DNA of 64,000 bases, taken from positions 124,001 through 188,000 of the forward strand of contig MCGE01000011.1 in NCBI GenBank assembly GCA_002105175.1, in the 5' to 3' direction. This DNA comes from Absidia repens (taxonomy: Eukaryota > Mucoromycota > Mucoromycetes > Mucorales > Cunninghamellaceae). Shown piece after piece: positions 45,135 through 54,518 of this stretch. A model generated the notes under the pieces. The model did no database searches and was not told the origin of the DNA. It saw only the letters and a list, made by a program, of their open reading frames with translations. Each line of letters opens with the position of its first letter. Position 1 is the first letter of the stretch. Made by a program: the position numbers and the translations under genes.

Positions 45135-47498
45135 CTAATCATCACCATCGGGTTTATTTCGGTCATTGATGGGAGAGTGAAGTGGTGATGTAGGAGTAGG
45201 AGGAGGAGGATCGATTAGATCAGGCTTGGTGGCGGTGGTCCCGGTGAAGGAGGTGAAGGTAGAATCAGTAACACATTGAGACATGGAAGATAAGGGGCGA
45301 TGGGTCATGCCTTTTGCCAAGGACAGGGATCCCAAAAGGGTGGCACCTGATAAATGTCGGTTTTGATTTTGCTGCTGCTGTTGTTCTTGCTGTTTGTCAT
45401 TTGTCAATCCGCCGCTGCTGTCATCTCCACCATATCTAGTGATTGTTTCTTGTACCACTGTCGGATCGCCGCCTCTAGTGGATTCTTTGTAAATGGGATC
45501 GACGTCAATGCGTAATCTAGGATCGTCGGTGGACTCAATAACAAATTGATCGCTGGACGGATGGTCTGGTGAGCGACGTTTTAAATAGTAAAAGAGCCCT
45601 AAAATGAGTAAAATCTATATAACCAGAAGATCAATATTTAAATTTTTGAAGATGGGAGGGATGGGATAAGATCAACTTACACCGCCAAGAATACCAAACA
45701 CAAGACCAACAAGAGTACCAGTAGTCCAGATACTGGAAGGAGTTCCATTTTGGGATGCCCATTTCCAAGTCAATGTATCGAGAATATTGATATCATCTCG
45801 ATACTCACGATTTTCATCCACACCAAATAAGAGATAAAGCTTATCATCGTAAAGAATAGCTGGTCAAAATGCATATAAGGTATCCGTTAGTCAGTTCTTT
45901 CTTTGTTTTTTTCTTTTGATAATGAAAAAACAACAACTTACAACTATGACCATATATCTGACCAGCACCCATTTGATTCCCAGCATTCGAGGTCTGAATA
46001 TCATGGAATGTCCAAGTCGCAGTACTCACGTTCAATGTATAACAAATGTCAGCCGAAACATTACGTCCAGTAGTTCGATCTAGGGATTTTTTTTTAATTC
46101 ATAAACAAATCAGTACCTTTGAGCCTATTATAACATCATGATGATCTACATAGTGACTTACTTCCACTGTCATAAACACCACCATATATGACAAATTGAT
46201 TCTGTTTAGGTACTGTCATTGATAAAAAAGAAGTGTTAGTTAGATATATTCACACAAAAAAAAATAAAATAAAAAAAAAATAGGCTTTCTTCACTTACAA
46301 TAATCCATCGTGAAAGCCCTTCTTGAAGTTGGCGTTTGACCTTGTGATTTTATTTGGGTCCAACCTTGATTAATTGTATCAAAAATCAAAATTTGATCCA
46401 TTGAAACGTAAGAGCGCGATTGGTTTGGTGGGACATTGGTTTTTATCGTCATTCCGCCAATGATATACATTTTGTTGTCGCCTGTGATTGCCGCGCCATG
46501 ATCTGCCCGTGTATCGTATTGTGTTGGAAGATCGTTTATCGTCCATTGCCAAGTCTATCAAAATCAAAGTGGTCACATGAATGGAATGAATCAATAAAAA
46601 CTTGGTGGTAATCATCTCTTTTTTTCCTTACCTTAGTATTTAGGCCATAGAGCTGAGTTGGAAGAGTAACATTCGTGGAATTGGCCATATCATTATAAAG
46701 GGAATCCAAAACCTTCGTTTGATTATCCATTGCTCTGTATTGTTAATATATATATATATATATAATGATGAGAATGGATTAGATGAAATGGCATGAAAGC
46801 TTGTTTTATATTGTTTACTAACATCACTCCTCCGTATAGCCACATCATTCCATGTGTATCAATCACAGAAGATAAGGCAAACCTAGAAAAAATTGTAACG
46901 ATGAGTAAAATCTATCGAATATTCCAATTTTTTGCTTTTATTTTAAATTTACGCCTGTTGCACTGTAGAAGCTGGTGTAGCTATAGTTGTCCAGGTCTGG
47001 TTGTTGGAGTATATAAAATTGTTTTGTTCTGAAGGTCGTTTTTCAAAGTTCCGTCATTCCCGCTTCCCATGGTAATCACATAACCAGAGTCAGAACCAGA
47101 TAAAACTGTACAACTAGTTTGACCCCATCTCTTTTCCAGGGCGTAATTGATCTTAGGGCTAATGGTGGCTGTATATTTATCGACTGGTTTGTTGGTTTCA
47201 AAGTACGATTGGAGGTCCAAAGTAAAGTGATCGTTAAAAAGCGTCGGATCTGGCATTCTTTCGGCACCACCACCGTAACAGTATATTATTGAATCGACCA
47301 AAGCGCATGCTACGAAGAAAAGAGAGAAAAAGAGAGAAAAAGAAAATTAGAGAAAAGCGAAAAAACGAAATCTTGAAGTATGTGAATTTTTTATCGGGGC
47401 TTGAATATGTTCTTACAGGCACGATTTCTCTCTTTAAACCCGAAGACTGTTGTAATGAAAAGAGAAAGCAAGAAGTATAGGTAAAGAGAATGATTCAT
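45135..47498 (-). CDS. Kelch-repeat cell-surface protein with signal peptide and one membrane helix
   Basis: About eight exons. The start at 47498 encodes a signal peptide (MNHSLYLYFLLSLFITTVFG). Kelch blades follow, for example SIIYCYGGGAERMPDPTLFN, YVITMGSGNDGTLKNDL, HAMWLYGGVM-like, MYIIGGMTIKTNVPPNQS and VIYGGVYDSGS. The external domain ends near the SSIWTTGT segment, then one membrane helix (LVGLVFGILGGILLILGLFY) is followed by KRR and a cytosolic tail rich in Ser, Pro and Gln with a PPPPTPTSP stretch. The beta-propeller probably binds a ligand or partner outside the cell, and the tail may signal. Such SP-Kelch-TM proteins are common in fungi, but their roles are mostly unknown. Confidence 0.8.
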
Positions 47499-48479
47499 CA
47501 GTAACTACTTCCTTAGCGTTGAGGATGAATAAAGAGAAAGTAGAAGGGAGGGAAGAAAGAGATTGGAGAAGAATCTTGGAAGCGGATGATCTTCTTTTTT
47601 GCAAAATGTTCTGTGCAGTGAAAATCTGCTGGACTCATGCAATATGCAGGCGCCTCAAAAAAGACAAAAAACAACATCAACAGAGCATTAAGAAGCGAAA
47701 AATAACGCTTTTTATACAATAAGCTACTTTTGATTTTCATGCAAGTAAAAAAGATGGGCTTAGGTGACACCAACTTCTCATTTTACATGAAAAGTAGCCG
47801 AGCAATCCAGTAGTTTATATGTCAAATCAGAAGCCAAAAATTTTCTGACCATTTAGCCCTATCAATTAAGGAGAAGCAAATTCTTCTTGAATCCATATGA
47901 TATGTGTATGTGTGTGTGTTTAGATAATGTCACGTTCTGTAAACATTAAAATAGTGCATCATTTTATACCCTCCCAGGATTCGACATACCCGACCAGTCC
48001 AAAAAACCCAATTTGACGTCAAGTAAAATAAATAAAATAAAAAGAAGTTGGGCGGGCTTTTTTTTGGATGACACTTCGGTGCGTTCCTAGTTTCTTTAAA
48101 ATTCCGATCTCAATTGTTTGCACCGACCGGATGACAACTCGCAGTTCAAAACCAATACTACCATCTGATGGAAAAACGTTTCAAAAAGAAATCCTTTTGA
48201 TCAAATCTTTACTAAGAGTACTGCGGCATAGAAAATTTTCTACACATACTGTAGGTTATTTTTGGACCAAAACAATGTGCTTTTTAGACTGATGGCCACT
48301 TTTTTCCGTCCCCCTTTGTCAAGGCTTTAAAAATGATTCTGTCCCCCCCTTTCCCCTTACTCTATCACTACCATGCACACATAGCCTAACATTTCTTAAT
48401 GCATATAATATTACCGGTGAAATAGAGCATTCACTTCCAGTGTTTATTTTTTCTTTCTAAAAACTCACAGAAAAGTAGT
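47499..48479. other. Intergenic region upstream of the Kelch gene
   Basis: Purine-rich and AT-rich, with a (GT) run near 47905-47920. No gene or known element recognised. Weak open frames on both strands are not supported. Confidence 0.4.
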
Positions 48480-49540
48480 CTAGCGGGGGTTACAAGGCCT
48501 AGGTAGGTTAGACAATATGAATTGTAGAAAGAAAATAGGGACTCGTTTCATACGGAGTGACCTAAAATTGATACTAGTCATTAGATCTCTGCGGTGGGGC
48601 AAGTAGTCATAATTAAGCTGAAAGCGGTGCAAAATATTCTATCGGGACGGAATACACGCACAGAAGGATCTAGATTTATTTATAGGGTTCGACAAACAGG
48701 AATATGATTAGTGAGGGAAATGGATGTTCAAAACAAAACAGACGATCATTTACTCAAGAAGGGGGTTGGGCGGGAAATAGTCGTAGAGAATGAATTGAAG
48801 CGACTAATTAATAGAACATTTACAACGCAGTTAAGGTAGCCACATTATGTACTATCGTATGGGAGTCATAGTTTTGTCAGTAAAAAAAAAAAAAAACATA
48901 TTTTATTGAAGCATATTGGTGTATACTAAAACTAAAGGTAAAGGGTTCATTGTAAGAAAGGAATTTAATGGAAGGATCTATTGAGAGGAAGCGAGAGGGA
49001 GACTAATGAGAGATTTGAAAAATGGTCATACGAGTATAAAGGAACGGTTGTAAAATGGGTGTTGATGTACTGTACAAGGCATGAAAAAGACTAAAGCGAC
49101 ATCTGTTACAAAACGACAGAATCGTCAACATTAATCTAAAAGGGCAATGGCAGTAAAAAAGGGGATTTATTGCATAATATATGAGAAAGACTAAATGGAA
49201 TATTTCATTAAAGTATGCGAAAAGAGACATGTTTTATTCATGTATATATACAGACGAAGACAAACTAGCACTGTACTAAGCTTAAGATGGCTTCAAAAAG
49301 CCAATAATGGTGGTTCTAAATCCCGGGTTCAAAATGAAAGAGTTTCCCCATGCATCTTGAAATCCCTGATGTGGAAACCCTTCTAAGCTAGTCCTGACAC
49401 TAATCTAAGTCTAACATAACCTCATAGAAGTTGAATAGTAAAGAAAAAAAAAAGTAAATGAAAAGAAAGAGCGAGGGAGGTGGAAAAAAAAAGTTGAGAG
49501 TAAATAAAAATACACGTGTGCGGCATTTAAAATACTTTTT
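48480..49540 (+). repeat. Dispersed repeat copy (longest form), core box at 49330-49352
   Basis: Most complete copy. Its left part (48560-48700) matches the block near 380-420 of the window in reverse (GGGCAAGTAGTCAT, GCGGTGCAAAA). The middle holds internal sub-repeats of about 90-100 bp (GTAAAA(A/T)(A/G)GG near 49050 and 49155, each followed by a CATGA(A/G)AAAGACTAAA-like end). The right end has the core AAATGAAAGAGTTTCCCCAT and a purine tract, then CACGTG (49512-49517). Confidence 0.8.
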
Positions 49541-49907
49541 TTTTTTGGGTGAAACACTTGCTGTTGCTCTGCCGAAACTAACCAACTTTCAAATGCTGCT
49601 TTTTATAAAGAATAACAACAACTAAACAGCCTTGTGACTTTGTTCCCTTTCACTTTGACCATATTTTATGATCAAACGATTTATTATCATGTAGAAAAAA
49701 AAATCATTGGGTATTTTCTGTGGGATCTAGACGTTTTTATCATTTGGCTGAGCTGAGCCACACAGAAAAATACAAGTTCATTTCCGCATCCACTATGTCT
49801 AACACTCTTTTTTTTTTCTTTATCGTACTTTTGAATACATAGGTAAATCATTATTTTGTTTAAAATATAATGTAATACAGAAACAAAATACATAACATTG
49901 GGCTATT
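49541..49907. other. 3' flank of the PIP5K gene
   Basis: AT-rich. Candidate minus-strand polyadenylation signals are near 49680-49685. Nothing else seen. Confidence 0.4.
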
Positions 49908-52241
49908 TCATTTTTTGGGCTGCCCCAAGTGCTGTGTAATAAATTGAAGAAATCGTTTGCCATATGCCGGAGGTGAGATAGCCGAGATGTCATGTCGTTG
50001 GCTGTGTTTTCCAGAGGTCACTAACACAATTGATTTCCATAAATGTTCGGCTCTCTTTTTAAGGTTGTATTTGGTAAGAAGATCAATCACACCGAAGTAA
50101 TAAATCAAGTTGAGTGGCACGTTATTTTCGTCTGTGGCTTGATATCCACCATGTTCAGTATAAAAACTGTTTCTTTCCTCTGGTGAGTTTGACCTATATA
50201 CACATATTGATATATATATATAAATGGAAGTATATTTAACTTAGTCGAGGAGAGAGAGAGATGGCGTGTGTGTGAGTGTGGTGCGTCTGTGTTTTCCCCT
50301 TTACCATGTGTAGTCCAAGTGAGATGTATCCAACTGATTGGGATTGGCTTGAGCTAGTATTTCTCTACAAATATCGGCTCTGCTCATTCGTTGTTCTTGA
50401 TACAGACTATGCAAGGAGGAGGCAGCTCGCAAGTCAATGGCACTGGGATCGGGCTTTCAAATCATGCATAAATTAAAAAAATTGGGTTCCTGATTTTTTT
50501 TCGAAGATTTTTACCTCGAACGTGTGTAAAACAGAGTGGCGAACATTCTCATTATTTCCACGTAGTAGATCATGAATGCCTACCATCAAACTATAGTCCA
50601 TGGCTTTTATAGAAATAAGAAACTAAATAAAAAACGAAATGATGGTGAGAAACTCTACCCATAATACTTCCCTTTTGAATAAAAAAAATTACCTCAACAT
50701 CAATTTTCAATTGTTTTTCAAATGCGGCTCGCTTTGTAGGTCCCAGTTTCAAGTATTCTGACTTTTTCTCCCAGTTTAAATCTTTCAATACCACCACAGG
50801 ATTTCCTTCCATTTCATTATTAGGGAGGAATCTTCCTTGTTTCGAGCCCTTCAAGTCGGGTATATAGATAAGTAATATGGATAGGGGGGAGAGAAAATCA
50901 TATATATTTATATGTATGGGAACTTTTTTTCGTTTTACCTTGAGATCATAAATTTCATGCACATCCTTATTGGATGGCAAAACATTTTCCATCACCACAA
51001 AGTGTAACTTTTGCCCATCAAGTGGTGATCTGATACAATGCAAACCATAATACCGGCAAAGTAAAGTACGTGGGTTATTTTTGATATGCTACCAATACAA
51101 GAAAAGAAATAATCAGTTATCCCCCGTCAATAAACAAAAAAAAAAGTTTTTTTGAGACTCATTGCATTTTACATTATAGTAATGGTGTAAAATACCTCTC
51201 ATATAATGATGTTCCGATTTCTGTATTGTTTTGATAATATATCGAAAATCTCGAGAAAAGTAAAAAAAATTACCACTTTTTCCAGGCGAGTGCATTTCAC
51301 TAAGAATATATTGACTTGTCAAAGAATCCTTTGTGACAACAATATAAACATCATATATATATATATATATATATTTTGGGGTGAGACCATCAAATTAGAT
51401 TTGGGGGGGATTAGTGAGCCTACCAAATAATCTGCTGAACTGATATGACAAACTTGTCGAATCTGTTGAAATGCTAAAGGGGCATAATCCTTGAATTTGA
51501 AATCATAGTTCGCTCCAAGAGACTGTTCCGATCCAGTACTATAAATACCGTAATTATATACAACTCAGTCATAAAAAAAAGAGAGGAGAATCCAGTTCCT
51601 TTTTTTTTTTTTTTTTTTTTTTACATATCAAACGCTAGAAGTTTCACAGCTTTATAATCATCCATAGTTAATTCTCGACCAAATTGATCAGTAGCATGGT
51701 TAACAGCAATCCGAATACCCACCAACATGTTATACATTAATAAGTAATCACGATGGCCTGCCGAGATCCGATTCCCTAGGTTGCGTACCTGAGATTGCAT
51801 ACGAGAGCGTTGGTGTGATTGTTGACGTTGATGTTGTGGGAAGGTGGCTGACTGGTAGAGCCATTGACTGGCTGTATTGGTGAGACTCGAAATGGAGCTG
51901 GGTAAGGACATACCCCTTCGTTGAGATAACCCTGGTTGCCGTTGGGGGTGTTTCTTTTTTGGTTTATGTGAAGCATCGGAGGTAGATTGATCTTGATTGG
52001 GATAAATAGCATTTGGTGGTAGAGGTATGAGAGGGTGTATATTCTCTGACATGGAAACATGTGGGTGAAGGAGACTTTGATCGATGGCAGCCTGTCTGCT
52101 GTCCTGTAATGCATCCTCTTGTTGTTTCATATCAATAGGGGAACCATTATCATTACGGGTATAATCATTATGCTCAGAAGAAGGTGATGGCGGCATTGCC
52201 GAGATTTGATTCGATTTATATGATGTAGATACAGCAGACAT
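49908..52241 (-). CDS. Phosphatidylinositol-4-phosphate 5-kinase (MSS4/PIP5K-like)
   Basis: Makes PI(4,5)P2 at the plasma membrane, controlling actin, endocytosis and polarity. About eight exons. The N-terminal 200 residues are low-complexity (Ser, Gln, Pro, His). The kinase domain starts near [12 protein letters not shown] and [20 protein letters not shown]. Next come the glycine-rich loop in [17 protein letters not shown], the ATP-binding lysine in [27 protein letters not shown], a segment [20 protein letters not shown] joined to GSKQGR, the catalytic [12 protein letters not shown], and the late [22 protein letters not shown] segment. The activation-loop region precedes [10 protein letters not shown]. 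All family landmarks are present. The specificity call (type I, 5-kinase) rests on overall similarity to fungal MSS4. Confidence 0.93.
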
Positions 52242-52949
52242 ATTTCTCTTATATTTGCATGACAGGTAACAAAAAAAGACATAACACTTTAAAATTTCTG
52301 GTTTTTCTCCAGAGAGTCAATTAAAAAAAAACACCCACACATCCAAGAATGAAGACGGAAAATATATAATAGGGACTTTTTTTTTTCATCAACAGACACA
52401 TTCATAAGAATATGTGTATTTTATTATAAATTGAGAATATATAAAAATAGGACTAATAAAGAATATAATACTAGAAAAGTAACTGCTAAGCTATGCACAA
52501 TTATTTGAGAAAGACAGATTCACCTATGTCCGTTATCGCCTATCCATCCACAAGTTCCTGGTGTGCTGCCTTGTGAAATATACATCCGGTATACATATTT
52601 TCGTCGTTCGAGTAATATCGCTACTCAACACCAGGTCCAGGGATAATTACATGCTCACTTGAGTGTATTTCATTGATTAAACGGGTACGACGATTTGCTA
52701 GAGTTGCTATTTTGGTATATTGTTCGTCAGAATATTCGAAAAAAAAGAAGCATTAGTGAGCTCTACGTTGCGTTTCATACTGTCTGCAGATCACCTTTGT
52801 TTTTTTTTTTTCGTGTACGTACCAATGTTGCAACAAATCCACAGTATAGTTGGAGCTATGTATACCATTAGCATCTATACTACCCCTACCAGTCCTAAAG
52901 ACTACTTCATCGTTTCCATAATCCGTTGATTCATAGTAGTCAGGCGCTA
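52242..52949. other. Intergenic region upstream of the PIP5K gene
   Basis: Likely promoter of the PIP5K gene on the left, then AT-rich DNA. The stretch 52590-52940 shows weak patchy similarity to the distal part of the dispersed repeat (TTGCTATTTTGG, ATTGTTCGTCAG), possibly a rearranged extension of the copy to the right. Confidence 0.4.
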
Positions 52950-53300
52950 TATTATCAATGCATTAAAAGTAAAAAGACAAGACGTATTTTATTCAAATAG
53001 AGATATAAACAAATGACAACTAATATAGTAAGCTAATCTAATAAATGCTGCATAACAATAATATCTGAAGATGAGGCTAAACTACTGGATGTCCCAAAAC
53101 ATGATTTCAAAGTGAAAGGGTTTCCCCATGAAGCTTGTATTGCATTTTTCAAAATGCCCCTGATTCAAGTTCTAACACTAATCCAAGATGACCAGAACCT
53201 CAATGAGGTTATTAATGAATCCAATGTTTTTTTAGAAGGAAAAAGAAAATGGGAAGCCAGAAAATTATGAAAAGATAATTAAATGTGAGTTAAGGGGTTG
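52950..53300 (+). repeat. Dispersed repeat copy (short form), core box at 53110-53130
   Basis: Carries AGTGAAAGGGTTTCCCCAT, the GCATTTTTCAAAATGC hairpin and TTCTAACACTAATCCAAGATG in the same order as the 38.8 kb copy, its closest relative in the window. Upstream ACGTATTTTATTCAAATAG is also shared. Confidence 0.75.
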
Positions 53301-53511
53301 ACATATTCCTACTCCGATCAATTCGGACAAATTCCGGCTAAATAATTATGAGTGAACGATAAAAACGAAAGGCGAAAACCCGTGAATATAGCAATAATAG
53401 AATGGGAGACAAATAATAATAATTTTTTTTATTAAATACAACAATGCAGATATTTATACCATTACATCGCTAAGTAAGAGTGTAAAGGGTAGAAGAATTA
53501 CATATACTCTA

Positions 53512-53784
53512 TTAGGGGAGAGTGGGGAACACGTCATGAGCCACTTCCCACGGAATTTTGACTTCCTTGTTGCCATTGCCACAAAAAGATGGTAAGTAGG
53601 GGAAGATTTTCGACACCTACTGTATACCATATAATGTTGATTGCTGTTATTCATCTGTGAGATGAGTGCTTTATGTTCTTACCAAATCATATTGACTGTC
53701 ATATTGGGTTTTGGTGCAAAAATCAAGCAATATGATACTGCTTTTCCGCAAAGACTGATCGTATGGTTGTACCGCATAATCCAT
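53512..53784 (-). pseudogene. Spliced two-exon fragment of an unknown gene (possible relic or short gene)
   Basis: Exon 53683-53784 reads MDYAVQPYDQSLRKSSIILL then DFCTKTQYDSQYDL. It ends at a good donor (GTAAGA), and a 66-nt intron leads to an acceptor TAG and exon 53512-53616, which reads VSKIFPYLPSFCGNGNKEVK then IPWEVAHDVFPTLP and a stop. Both exons are clean codon-like sequence and join in phase 0, giving 68 residues. The frame stays open upstream through a 14-A run (to about 53830). A separate coding-like patch on the same strand (NGWKRFDGVVIDLSDAQDQS, about 53900-53965) ends in a stop and cannot be joined cleanly. It may be the 3' end of a decayed larger gene, or of a mobile-element ORF. 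Family not recognised. Confidence 0.45.
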
Positions 53785-54040
53785 TGATTTAAATTCAGTT
53801 TCATCATCCTTTTTTTTTTTTTTGTGGTCTTAGCGTAATTCATCATCTCCTGCGGCTCGAACTATTCCGGATCTCTTCCCCCCCAAAGTTCATGACTGGT
53901 CCTGGGCATCACTCAAATCGATAACAACCCCATCAAAACGTTTCCATCCATTCGCCCTCGATAGCTCTATATATTTTAACTACTTGATTGATGAACAAAA
54001 AATAAAATAAACGAATTTCAATGACACCTAAACAACAATG

Positions 54041-54199
54041 CACCATACACCATACACCATACACCATACACCATACACCATACACCATACACCATACACC
54101 ATACACCATACACCATACACCATACACCATACACCATACACCATACACCATACACAATACACAATACACCATACACAATACACAATACACAATACACAA
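54041..54199 (+). repeat. Heptanucleotide tandem array (CACCATA, then CACAATA variants)
   Basis: About 16 perfect tandem CACCATA units (54041 to about 54154) pass into a block of CACAATA units with one interspersed CACCATA (to about 54197). Because 7 is not a multiple of 3, both strands appear open across it; these frames are artefacts. Confidence 0.95.
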
Positions 54200-54518
54200 A
54201 ACCGATCAGTTTAACTAATTAAAGTTTTGAAGACAATATAATGTAAAAGCGAGATATTTAATTGGGGGGAGGGTTTACTATAACTACATTTGGAAGTATA
54301 TAAACTACTAGGAAGACACAAAAATAATACAAAAAAGGGGTGCTTGGGATGGGAGCGGGAGGGCCTAAAAAAATAGGAGTATGACAATAATAATAATAAT
54401 AATAACAATAACAATACTAATAATACTAATACTAAAAACTAAAAAACGAATATAACTAAATTAGTGATAAGGTGATAGAGTGGTGTGTGTGAGAGATATA
54501 CAAGAAAAAAAAAAAAAG
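54200..54518. other. AT-rich 3' flank of the Abp2-like gene
   Basis: Contains an (AAT)/(AAC) run at 54385-54420 and purine-rich DNA. Nothing else seen. Confidence 0.4.

Noticed and set aside
54041..54199. Possible CRISPR array or telomere repeat
   Set aside because: Units are 7 bp with no spacers, and the sequence is unlike known fungal telomere repeats (TTAGGG-type); it is an interstitial minisatellite in a eukaryotic genome.
53933..54218. Open frames on both strands reading MVYGVWC- or HHTPYTI-type repeats
   Set aside because: Produced by the 7-bp tandem array, which is open in every frame; not a protein.
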